Assembly: GCF_000003605.2 (NCBI RefSeq)
Contig: NW_003123418.1
Span: 231,712 to 251,849 of the forward strand
Source of the DNA: Saccoglossus kowalevskii
Taxonomy: Eukaryota; Hemichordata; Enteropneusta; Harrimaniidae
DNA length: 20,138 bases
Reading direction: 5' to 3'
In this document: one piece after another, positions 9,690 to 19,244 of the stretch
Layout of the letters: every line of letters starts with the position of its first letter
Numbering within the stretch: the first letter of the stretch is position 1
The notes under the pieces: model-generated
The model's database searches: none
What the model saw: the letters and a program-made list of their open reading frames with translations, nothing else
Told to the model about the DNA's origin: nothing
Made by a program: the position numbers and the translations under genes

Positions 9690-11035
9690 GATATTGATGG
9701 AAAAGCTGAAAACTAATTATGTAAATCAGGTAACTAATATGAACAGAACAGAACAGAACAAAACAATTATGAATTATTATGCTAATTAGAGAATTAATAT
9801 GAACAAATTTTAACCCAAAATTAATCAGGCCTGTCTATTGTCCTAGAGCATTTATGTACCAAATTTAATTCAAATGTGATGATCAGTAATTGAGATATCA
9901 GTTAATTTATTATGTTAATTAGGTGATTAATAAGCATAAATATTTACTAAAAACTGATTGGGTCTCTGCATTGTTCTCTTCAAAATTTTCATTAAAATCC
10001 AATTCGTGGTTCTTTATATATCAGTGGAACATTCATGGAACAAATTAACTAACTATGCAAATTAGGTAATTAATATCCACAATTATTTACCCTAAAACTA
10101 ATCAGGTCTCTGCATAGTCCTATAAGATCTATGTAGCAAGTCTCATTGAAATATGATGATTAGTACTTGAGATATCAAAAGCTGAAAATTAATTAATTAT
10201 GCAAATTAGGTAATTAATATGTACTGATATTACCCTAAAAACTATCACGTCTGTGCAGTGTCCTATGATATCTATGTACCAAGTTTCATTGAAATGTGAT
10301 GATTACTACTTGAAATATCAAAAGCTGAAAATTAATTAATTATGCAAATTAGGTAATTAATATGTACTGATATTAACCTAAAAACTATCAGGTCTGTGCA
10401 GTGTCCTATGATATCTATGTACCAAGTCTCATTGAAATGTGATGGTTACTACTTGAAATATCAAAAGCTGAAAATTAATTAATTAAGCAAATTAGGTAAT
10501 TAATATGTACTGATATTACCCTAAAAACTATTGGGTCTGTGCAGTGTCGTATGACATCGATGTACCAAGTTTCATTGAAATGTAGTGATTACTACTTGAA
10601 ATATCAAAAGCTGAAAATTAATTAATTATGCAAATTAGGAAATATGTACTGATATTACCCTAAAAACTATCAGGTTTGTGCAGTGTCCTATGACATCTAT
10701 CTACCAAGTTTTATTGAAATGTGATGATTAGTACTTGAGATATCAGTGGAAAAGCCGAAAATTGATTACTCATTATGCAAATTAGGTAATTAATATTGCA
10801 CAGATTATTACCCAAAACTAATCAAATCTGCGCATTAGTTTGGAGCATCTATGTGCCAAGTTTCATCAAAATCCAATGAGTGGTTCTTTTGATATCAGTG
10901 GAACAGTCATGGAACAGCTAAAAATCAGCTAATTATCATGCAAATTAGGTAATTAATATGCATGGATTTTTACCAAAACCTAATCTATGCACCAAGTTTC
11001 ATCAAAAATCAATGTATGGTTCTTGAGATATCAGT
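9690..11035 (+). repeat. Tandem array of ~143-bp units with POU octamers (array A)
   Basis: Units share AATTAATTATGCAAATTAGG, then GTAATTAATATG, a TTACCC(T)AAAA segment, TCTATGTACCAAGTTTCATT, and GAGATATCA(AAAGC/GTGGAA). Perfect ATGCAAAT occurs at 10055, 10199, 10342, 10628, 10775 and 10938. A one-base variant (AAGCAAAT) lies at about 10485. Spacing is 144, 143, 143, 143, 147 and 163 bases. Units near 9700-9990 are more diverged (ATGTAAAT, ATGCTAAT). The three central units around 10200-10620 are the most alike, which suggests local expansion. Confidence 0.8.
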
Positions 11036-11040
11036 GGAAC

Positions 11041-11132
11041 AGACGGACACACATACACACACATGCACACACATACAAATACAGACACACTAACTGCAAA
11101 GAATCTCGTTGTGTGCTTCGCACACGGGAGTC
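11041..11132 (+). repeat. (AC)n microsatellite and terminal hairpin, family 1
   Basis: GAACAGACGGACACACATAC leads into an interrupted (AC)n tract, then CTAACTGCAAAGAATCTCGT, then the hairpin GTGTGCTTCGCACAC and GGGAGTC. Comparison with 11492-11518 and 13305-13315 suggests an ancestral arm ACTCCCG on the 5' side, pairing with CGGGAGT. Confidence 0.65.
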
Positions 11133-11518
11133 AATTATAGCGCGAGTAAAGTTGTATGTCTCTCTCTATCTGCAACAGTACTTAAATAAGATATTACAGT
11201 TATGCATAATATTGAGGTCATATGACCATATATAGTCATCTGAAACATTAGTCACATCAGGTTTGCACATTATTCCAGATCATCTATGTACAATGTTTCA
11301 TTAAAATCTATTGAATGGTACTTGAATCAAGTGAAAATGCTCAAAATTGACTAATCAATATGATATTAATGAGTAGGTATTTCAAAGAACTAATTTGTTC
11401 TGAGCATTATCCCAGAGCATCTGATAATAAATCTGATAATTGGTTCTTGAAATATTTATGTACACACACAGATGCACTAACTGCAAAGACTTCCATTGTG
11501 TGCTTTGCACACAGGAGT

Positions 11519-11828
11519 GAAAAATGAGAAAATAAACTTTGCAGCGTTTGGAAGGAGGTGATCAAATATAGGGCCACTTATTAAAGGCCATTAAAGGAAC
11601 ATATGTACCAAGTATAAAAGCAATATAGCATACATTGTCCGAAAATAAGTTGTTAAAAAAAGTAATTATTATACAAAATAGTTTATTAATATCCATGGAT
11701 TTTAATCCAAAACTAACAAAGTGTGAAGAATATCCCAGTGGATCTTTGGATTAATTGTCTTTGAAAATTGATGATCATTGGTTTTTGATACATCAAAGTG
11801 GAACACACACAACAATTCATACCCCCAA
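11519..11828. other. Spacer between the two family 1 copies
   Basis: AT-rich, with weak similarity to family 1 units (AAGTTGTTAAAAAAAGTAAT, then TTAATATCCATGGATTTTAA with CCAAAACTAA near 11688-11717). It ends with GTGGAACACACACAACAATT near 11800-11819, a remnant of a microsatellite junction. It appears to be an older decayed unit. No gene seen. Confidence 0.4.
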
Positions 11829-13260
11829 GAATCAAAGAAAGATTAGAAAGAACTCCTGTGTGCTGAGAGTATTGGAGACACAGTAAAAATTAATTCAATA
11901 TTACTTGTACTTGAGATATTGATGGAAAAGCTGAAAACTAATTATAGTTAATTAGTTACAAATTTGAGTATTAAAACTAATAAGGTATGCGCAATGTAAC
12001 AAACCATCTATGTACCAAGTTTCATTGAAATGTGACCAGAATAAAAAAAAATTATGAATCATTATGCTAATTAGAGAATTAATATGAACAGATTTTAACC
12101 ACAAACTAATCAAATTTGTACCATTGTCCTAGTGCATCTTTGTATCAAGTTACATTGAAATGGAATAATTTGTACTTTAGATATCAGTGTGAAAGCTTGA
12201 AATTGGTTAATTATGCAAATTAGGTAATTAATGTGTTCAGATTTAAACCCAAAATTAATCAGGTCTGACTACTGTCCTAGAGCATCTATGTACAAAGTTT
12301 CATTGAAATGTGATAATAGTACTTGGGATATCAGTGTGAAAGTTGAAATTGATTAATTATGCAAATTATGTGAATAATATGCACAATTATTTACCCTGAA
12401 TCTAATCAGGTCTCTGCATTGTTCTAGTGGATTCATGTACATAATATATACCAAAAAACTAATTGGTGCTCTGCATAATTTAAATTCATTGAAATGTGAT
12501 AATAGTACTCGAGATATCAGTGGAAGAGCTGAAAAATAATTTATTATGCAAATTAGGTAATTAATATGCACAATTATTTACCCTAAATCTAATCAGGTCT
12601 CTCCATTGTCCTAGTGGATTCATGTACAAAGTTTCATTTAAATGTGATGATTAGTATTAGAAAATTAATTAATTATGCAAATTAGGTGATTGATATGCAC
12701 AAATATTTATCCCAAAACAATCAAACTCTGCATAGTCCTTGAGTATCTATGTACCAAGTTTCATTAAAATTTAATGCTCACTATATGAAATATCAAAAGC
12801 TGAAAATTAATTAATTATGCAAATGAGGTGAATAAAATGTACTGATATTACCCTAAAAATTATCAGGTCTGTGGAGTGTCCTATGACATCTAGATACCAA
12901 GTTCCATTGAAATGTGATGATTAGTACTTGAGATATCAGTGGAAAAGCCGAAAATTTACAAATCATTATGCAAATTAAGTAATTATTATGCACATATTTT
13001 CACCCAAAACTAATCAAAAACTGGCATTCAAAGCATCCATGAACCAAGTTTCATAAAAAAACAATGAGTGGTTGTTTAGATATCAGTGGAACAGTCATAA
13101 AACACCTAAAAATTAGCTAATTATCATGCAAATTAGGTAATTAATATGCAATGATTTTTACCCAAAACTAATCAAATCTGCGCATAAGTTCAGAGCACAT
13201 ATGTACCAAGTTCCATCAAAAACCGATGTATGGTTCTTGAGATATCAGTGGAACAGACGG

Positions 13261-13299
<39 letters not shown>

Positions 13300-13320
13300 G
13301 ACACACAAAGACTCCCATTA
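11829..13320 (+). mobile_element. Helentron-like non-autonomous element, family 1, copy B (right end lost)
   Basis: The left module AATCAAAGAAAGATTAGAAA and ACTCCTGTGTG (11852-11862), with GAGAGTATTGGAGACACA, closely match copy A at 9607. About nine tandem units follow, with perfect octamers at 12213, 12359, 12546, 12675, 12817, 12968 and 13126. The last unit runs into GGAACAGACGGTCACACAC and a pure (AC)n tract. The right module stops after AAAGACTCCCATTA, so the 3' arm of the hairpin is missing. The copy ends within or next to the 3' flank of the leftward gene. Confidence 0.55.
13262..13294 (+). repeat. (AC)n microsatellite
   Basis: An uninterrupted CA repeat of about 16 dinucleotides, placed exactly where family 1 elements switch from tandem units to the right end. 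Its purity compared with the interrupted tract at 11047-11090 suggests more recent slippage. Confidence 0.9.
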
Positions 13321-13439
13321 CAAAAATTATGGTAACTTACACAAATCTCACCATCCACATTATTGGTAGACATCAAGTATATTATAAAATCCTGAGGGCG
13401 TTTTTTAAACAGCATTTTACATGTGTGTAGTAACTTCTA

Positions 13440-13445
13440 TTTATT
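13440..13445 (-). terminator. Candidate polyadenylation signal of the leftward gene
   Basis: TTTATT on the given strand reads AATAAA on the minus strand, 442 bases after the stop at 13887. The 3'UTR would then span about 13886-13420. It is AT-rich with no other features. The copy B repeat lies immediately beyond. Confidence 0.35.
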
Positions 13446-13886
13446 CTTAGCACTAAAATAACAATAAATATTTATGAAATAGTTGTATGTAAAAAATTCT
13501 GTTCACATAGCATTTTAAAAGAAAAAATACTTTGAGCCTTATTTTTACATTTAAAGATGAGAATATGTAATTTTTAGTATGGACGAGAATATGTAATTTT
13601 AAATATGATTATGATTCATCATGAATCACACACAATCAAACCTGTACATTTTTTTCTAACAATTTTATAAAATCGCAAATTTGCTATGGATTTCTTAAAA
13701 GAAACATAATCGGATAAGAAACTTTTATAAATTTTATAACAAAAACAAAAACAAAACTTGTACAAATCTTACAAGAACATTATAAGTTGGCAGTAATAAA
13801 AGAGCACAATATTTTGTCTGTAACAAATATGTTACTGATGATTTCTTGAACTTGTTATACTCATGTAATCAATAAATAACTTGATT

Positions 13887-16800
13887 TTAAAACATTCTCA
13901 TTGGAAATAATTTATCAGGTGGACTAGGTGTTGTATCTGCTGGTCTTTCTGGTAATGGAACAACTGATGCATAGTACATTGGAGATGAGTCATCTGTCTC
14001 ATTACCTTCTATACGTTGTATTGTAAGTGGATGCCTAAGATGATGATAGTCTCTTGAAGATGAGAGTGACAAACCCTGCTCTAAATCATCTAAAAGGTCT
14101 TGTTTACTTATAAATATTTCAGCCTGAAATAACAAATCAAAGTGTTAAAAAGTCATACAACAAAATGATTTTAGGTAGTACTGTAGAATACTTTATTTTC
14201 GCTTGGAATTTATTTTCGCTATTTTCGCTGAAGGGATGATTCCGTGAAAATAAAATCCAGCGAATATACTTTTTTTCCTATATTTCACATTAAACTCATC
14301 AAAAATCAGTGAAAATAAATTCCAAGCAAAATGCCCAAAAAGCCTTTTCAGCGAAAATTAATTCCAGCGAAAATAAAGTATTCCACAGTATCAGCATTGG
14401 TAAACAAGCCATGCATGGCACAGTCCCCGTTAGTTATCAAATTTAAGATATATAGTTTTGTTTATAGTATTAATATAGCTGGAATATAACCATGTCAGGA
14501 ATATGATTTTTTAACATAAAAATGATTGACATTTGTATCTGATCCTCAAACAAGTACTTGACCATATTGAGAGATATTGCTCTGTGACAGCATTCAAAAT
14601 CAGCCATTTTGAATACATGTATATATATAACATGATGTATAACGAATATATAAAATTTAAATATAATAAGTCAAAGCATTTAGAAGATCTAGAAGCCCAA
14701 TCATTAAAACATAATGGCTGCCAGTCAGCCATTTTGAATCCAATCTGAAAAATAAAATGACGAGCATCAGGAACCCATAATGTCTAATGTATGTACCAAG
14801 TTTGAACGAAATCCACCCATAAATGCTTGATATTTGATGATTTTTTAGCACAAAAATGACCACCATTTGGAATAGGATCATCAAACCAATATATCTGTTT
14901 ATCTATGACATGATGTATAATAAATATTTAAAATTTGAAAATACTATCAGTCAAAACAAGTTGGAGATATGGGTCTAGAAGCCCATTCATTAAAACAAAA
15001 TGGCCACCAGACAGCCATTTTGAATCCGATCTGAAAAATAAATGATGTGCATCATGCACATCATGCATCATCATGCATCATGCACCAAGTTTGAACGAAA
15101 TCCATCCATAAATGCCAGAAATGCTTGATATTTGATGATTGTTTAGCACAAAAAAGCCCACCAGTCGGCCATTTTGAATCTTATCTGAAAAACAAAATTA
15201 TTTGCATCAAGGTCCCATAATGTCTATTTGTATATACCAAGTTTGAACAAAATCCATCAGTAAACAGGCAAGAAATGGTTGATTTTTAGGATTTTTTAGC
15301 ACAAAAATGGCTGCTATTCAGCCATCTTGAATCAGATCGTGAAACAAAATGATGTGCATCAAGGTCCTATAATGTCTAATGTATATACCAATTTGAACAA
15401 AATCTATCTGTAAACAGCCGAGAAATGCTTGATTTTGATGATTTTTAGCACAAAAATGGCCGCCATTTGGCCATCTTGAATCAGATTGTGAAACAAATTG
15501 ACGTGCATATGTATAATATCATGTATGATGTATGTGTGAAGTTTTACTGTGATTGGTCCAGGCATTTCTAAGATACAGATCAGGACACACGCACAGACGC
15601 ACGCACACACACACGCACACATGGACACACGGAGGTCAAAACATAAGTCCCCGTTTTCGGACTGCGTCCGAACGGGGACTAAAAACACAATAACCCTTGT
15701 TCCATAAGCATGGAAAAAAGTATGAAATGAAAACAAGTCATTGAAAATAACACAGTCCCTGTTAAATTTTTGAAAGTTCTCTTTGTGCTCGTCATATTAA
15801 AGCGGAGGGGTTGTCGCGAGCGTGTCCTTAAAATTTGAGTTTCAAGTGGCGTATACAACAGATTGGTTATTTACATCAAAACACGTGTTCCGTGTAGTAG
15901 TAATATAGCCAAAAATAAAAACAGCCGTTATTCGGCTATCTTTGATCTGATTATGAAACACACTGATATGTATGATGTATGTGCCAAATACGAATAAAAA
16001 TGATACATAAATTGTGGAAGTATAGTAATAAGGCCAAAAAGTCAAATGGCTGTCAATCGGCCATCCTTGACCAGATTTTGAAACAAATTGTTATGAACAT
16101 GCATCCTAACATGTATAAAGTACATGTATGTGCCAAATTTGAATGAAAACTGAGAGAGCACATCCAAGATACTGCATAAAAAAAACAAAAACAAGATGCC
16201 TGCCAGTTGACCATCTTTGATCCAATTGCGAAATAAATCGTCATGGACATGTGCATATGTCCCACATAAAGTACTAGGCACATGCAAAGAATGAACGGAA
16301 TGGGTCCAAGGGATTCTGAGATATGACTCTGCACAGATGAACGAACGGAGACCAAATTATAAGTCCCCGTTTTTGGACTTTGTCCGAACAGGGACTAATA
16401 AAACTCATTAATTAATTGATGCATATATGTATATATAGTACTGTAGAATACTTTATTTTCGATTGGAATTTATTTTCGCTATTTTTGCTGGAGGGATGAT
16501 TCCGTGAAAATAAAATCCAGCGAATATACATTTTTTCCTATATTTCACATTAAACTCATCAAAAATCAGTGAAAATAAATTCCAAGCAAAACGCCCAGAA
16601 AGCCTTTTCAGTGAAAATTAAATCCAGCGAAAATAAAGTATTCCACAGTATATTTAGAGTTTCATCTCATTGGAAGTCAAGGGATACACATGTTGGGAGT
16701 GGCATTGGCATGAACATGTTATGAGTTATGGGATAGTTATGTCAGATTGTGAGAATTGATATTATGAACTGTGTTTGATTTAGTCATCTATCCCACAATA

Positions 16801-19230
16801 CAATATGATTTGAAATTGCGATATGGTATATGGCTGCCAGTCACCCATCTTGATTGTGACACAAATTAACTGATATACTAGAACACGTACAATCATCTGT
16901 GAACCAAGTTTTGACCTAGTTGGACGAGTTAAATTTAAGATATGAGCAGAAATGTGCAAAAAAAATGTGAAACTAAATGGCCGACAGTTTAATATCTTGG
17001 ATTGGATTGTAACATAATCAACCTTTGTTGATCTGTTAGCACACAATCATTTGTGAACCAAGTTTGGATATAATTGTGTGAATTTGAGATAGAAGCCAAA
17101 ATTGGTAAAAAAAATTGTAGATTTTTCGTCAAACAAAATGGTTGCATAGAATCCAAACAAATATCTGAAATCTTAGTAAAATAATATAGTGCCTCTATAC
17201 CAAGTCTGAATGAGCTTAGTAATTGTATTCTCCAGTTATAAGCAAAAATGAACAAAGTATTTTCGAGGAACAAATAAGCCGCCAGTTGGCTAATTTTGGG
17301 AAAAAAATCTGAATGTGAATAATGAATGTGCGCCAATATGCCAACATGTGTTGCCGATATTTCAAGTTAGAACAGAATCGGCCAGCACAACTTGAAGATA
17401 ACTCTACACATATACAATGTAGGTTTTGGGCTTTTTGGGGGTCAATAAGGCTGCCGATGTATACTATCATGTATCAACTATCAGTCCATGAACTAATAAA
17501 CCCCAAAATGTTCTAGTCTGGCTAAAAAGCGACACACAGACATACTGATAGACCTTGCTGCTAATTGGCTTATACAACTTGCATGTGTTTACAAGATTTG
17601 ACTTGGTTTGAACCATTCCCTTTTTAATCATTAGTGGAAGATGCACAATCTCACAGTATATGCAACTTACAGATTGTCTGTGTTCAATTTCTGCTGCAGA
17701 TGGCCATATAGTATCCATCTCATTGAGCACATCAACTGATTTATTCCTCTTTAAAATTCCATTATTAATTGTAGAGTACATCTACAAACAAAATATAAAT
17801 ATGAAATTATTTCATTTGAAGATTATTGAATTGTGGATCAGTGTTTTGCCCATTTCTCAGAAAAAGTTATAAATTGAAGGAAACATGATTTTACTGTTTG
17901 GAGCTGTTTACTGCAGTAGGACGTGCAAGAAAATAAAAATAAAATAATCCCTATTGCTCGGAAGCCTATATATACTCTACTTGGGCCTTTAGGATACAAA
18001 AAATCTCCAGTATGAGTCACACAAGTTCTATTTCCATTTCTTTATTTTAATTCCATTTTAAAACAATAACTTTACCTGATAAGTATGATTTACATCACCA
18101 TTGTAGTTTATCATATTTTGACCATTGTGCTTCCGTGAAGACATTCTATGAGAGTTGTGACCATTATGATTCCTCGATTCAAAAGCATTAACACAGGTAC
18201 TTTTTATTACATCAGTATCTGAGCTGTGAGATTTGTACTCTTTTGAAATTTGTTTGGAACTTGTTTCATTGACTGCATGTTCAACACTGGGTATTTTCTT
18301 AGATGATAAGGTGACAGCAGATTCTATGGTAGATGCTGCAAAACAACAACATGTTTGTAACTTGACTCTAATTAGCATACTCAAACACAAATAAACACAT
18401 GACACACCTTTCTTTTGCTAGGAAATCTTTCCAGACATTAAATGTTGCAGTTAACACTTTGACTATTTTTATGTGCAAATTGTGTGGGTGCATGCTGTTG
18501 GTACATATATACATATACGCTATCCCATCATCAACCAGGCCTGGTCGAACATAAGAACCTGTGAATCTGAAATATACACAAGTCTCTTTTCATTTACTTC
18601 TGAGACAGCTGCTACCTCATATCCCTCATCAAAGTTACCTTATAACTTGATAATTCAGTATGGCTACTGCATTTAAATAGCCAAATGGATATAATCAGTA
18701 AAGAAGTAAAGAAAAGCGTGACTCAGAAACTATCGAAATGAATGTGGGTGTATAACAACCACTGTGCTACTGGTTATTAATTTTGAAATTGCATGCAGAC
18801 TTTACTAATTTGCACAGGTTTCACTATGTATACATGTCTGTTCTAAAAGTTCTAAATGGATGAAACAAGTCATTGTAAATGACATAGTCCCCAACATGTT
18901 TTAGTGACTCTGTCAAACAATGAAATGTCCTTCATAATTTCACTCATAAGCGTGCAAGGATATAATGTTCATTTTTTTCAGTTAAATAAGCAGTTCACAC
19001 ACCTATCACCTCTGTGAGTTGCTATGTACTACTTACATATTAACACTGAGTCACAATATATAATTTGTTTGGTATGGATTTAATATCATGGAAAACAGTG
19101 ATATCACAGTTGTTACTATAATATTGTAACTGTAATACCTGTAGATGCATTTTCTTGTTTACTTGATTGATTAGATGATGAACCATGGCTGCTTTTCAGA
19201 GATATTACACTTGGAGGTGTACCCATCATA
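13887..19230 (-). CDS. Unidentified protein, C-terminal 232 residues (5' partial, four exons)
   Basis: Exons on the minus strand are 19230-19139, 18335-18076, 17781-17671 and 14123-13887. Borders are ATCATTCCAG|TATG, CTACAG|GTATTA, TTTTGCAG|CATC, TATCAG|GTAAAG, TTTGTAG|ATGT, CAATCT|GTAAGT and TTATTTCAG|GCTG, and the stop TAA is at 13889-13887. Phases agree at every join (1/2, 0, 0). The product is hydrophilic, with no helix or signal. The first part is Ser/Asn/Gln-rich (SLKSSHGSSSNQSSKQEN), then Asn/His-rich with repeated HNG and YNG (HNGHNSHRMSSRKHNGQN). A short exon contains NKSVDVLNEMDTIWPSAAEI. The end has an acidic helix-like KQDLLDDLEQGL and a proline-rich tail ending PSPPDKLFPMRMF. This looks like a disordered cytoplasmic tail, perhaps of a receptor or adhesion protein, but no family was recognised. 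The introns are loaded with transposons, including a 3.5-kb last intron. Confidence 0.68.
14179..14390. mobile_element. 212-bp TA-flanked MITE, copy 1
   Basis: TA duplications flank inverted ends CTGTAGAATACTTTATTTTC and GAAAATAAAGTATTCCACAG, which differ at one position. The interior has further CGAAAATAAA and TTATTTTCGC repeats in both orientations, so the whole element can fold. A TA target is typical of Tc1/mariner-type transposition. No coding capacity. It lies 56 bases upstream, in transcription sense, of the acceptor of the leftward gene's last exon. Confidence 0.85.
14402..15681 (+). mobile_element. Helentron-like non-autonomous element, family 2, copy 1
   Basis: The left end is ACAAGCCATGCATGGCACAG with AGTCCCCGTT at 14422-14431. 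Diverged units of about 150 bases follow, each with a near-palindrome such as AATGGCTGCCAGTCAGCCAT, followed by TTTTGAATC, a CTGAAAAA/GTGAAACAAA segment and ATGTACCAAGTTTGAACGAA. Next is an (AC)n tract (about 15585-15630), then the hairpin AGTCCCCGTT-TT-CGGAC-TGC-GTCCG-AACGGGGACT at 15646-15680. The final AACGGGGACT is the exact inverse of the left end. No coding sequence for transposition. Orientation is opposite to the host gene's transcription. Confidence 0.62.
15041..15085 (+). repeat. GCATCAT short tandem expansion
   Basis: Within a family 2 unit, GATGTGCATCATGCACATCA continues into repeated ATCATGC. This expands the normal GATGTGCATCA segment seen in neighbouring units. It looks like local slippage. 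Confidence 0.7.
15731..16397 (+). mobile_element. Helentron-like non-autonomous element, family 2, copy 2
   Basis: The left end AACAAGTCATTGAAAATAAC is followed by AGTCCCTGTT (15754-15763). Three diverged units follow, with near-palindromes near 15920, 16045 and 16197. The right hairpin is at 16362-16396 (AGTCCCCGTT...AACAGGGACT). Unlike copy 1 there is no real (AC)n tract, only GCACAGATGAACGAACGGAG. The first ~130 bases include a CG-rich patch (GGTTGTCGCGAGCGTG) not seen in copy 1. It lies 50 bases from copy 1. Confidence 0.58.
16439..16650. mobile_element. 212-bp TA-flanked MITE, copy 2
   Basis: Same length as the copy at 14179-14390, in the same orientation, with eight mismatches by my alignment (about 96% identity) and no gaps. 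The ends are the same, with TA duplications. The two copies sit outside the pair of family 2 elements, in the same intron. Confidence 0.85.
16800..17480. repeat. Decayed family 2 units without ends
   Basis: Recognisable pieces are ATGGCTGCCAGTCACCCATC near 16830, AAATGGCCGACAGTTTAATA near 16975, TTTGTGAACCAAGTTTGGAT near 17050, ATACCAAGTCTGAATGAGCT near 17198 and CCGCCAGTTGGCTAATTTTG near 17279. Units are about 150 bases apart. No left end or terminal hairpin was found, so this is an old fragment. The rest of the intron to 17670 is unrecognised. Confidence 0.55.
18336..19138. other. Intron of the leftward gene with a solo family 2 left end
   Basis: AAGTCATTGTAAATGACA then AGTCCCC (about 18865-18892) matches the left ends at 14402, 15731 and 19245. 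It contains a small hairpin of its own (AGTCATT...AATGACA). No tandem units or right hairpin follow before the exon at 19139. The rest of the intron has no recognised content. Confidence 0.5.
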
Positions 19231-19244
19231 CTGGAATGATACAA

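Larger units (their letters stand above)
9607..11518 (+). mobile_element. Helentron-like non-autonomous element, family 1, copy A
   Basis: The left module has AGAAAGCTTAGAAAG followed by ACTCCTGTGTG (9627-9637). Then come about ten diverged tandem units, an (AC)n tract (about 11047-11090) and a hairpin GTGTGC-TTC-GCACAC (11111-11125) ending CACACGGGAGT. A further degenerate unit, a short (AC) tract and a second hairpin (GTGTGC-TTT-GCACAC, 11498-11512) end in CACACAGGAGT (11508-11518). That last 11-mer is the exact inverse of the left ACTCCTGTGTG. No transposase or helicase coding is present. Subterminal inverted repeats plus a 3' hairpin, tandem core and microsatellite are the layout described for Helentron-associated elements (DINE-1, bivalve pearl). 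The doubled right end suggests either two nested insertions or a duplication. The family name is an inference from architecture. Confidence 0.55.

Noticed and set aside
10987-11235. Plus-strand open frame of 82 codons
   Set aside because: It crosses the (AC)n tract and terminal hairpin of repeat family 1.
9690-13133. Regular repeats resembling a CRISPR array
   Set aside because: Unit length is about 143 bases, repeats are diverged throughout with no unique spacers, and the context is eukaryotic.
13230-13430. Plus-strand open frame of 66 codons
   Set aside because: It is driven by the (AC)n tract, which translates to Thr-His repeats; no other coding signal.
14402-16397. Classical Helitron ends (5' TC, 3' hairpin followed by CTRR)
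   Set aside because: CTAA does follow the hairpin arm, but it overlaps the stem instead of lying 10-12 bases beyond it, and inverted repeats at both ends are not a classical Helitron trait. The Helentron-like reading fits better.
15404-17781. Many minus-strand open frames of 60-115 codons in the last intron
   Set aside because: They run through family 2 units, hairpins and microsatellites and read the same repeat in several frames. Only the part 17671-17781 has matching splice sites and is kept as an exon.
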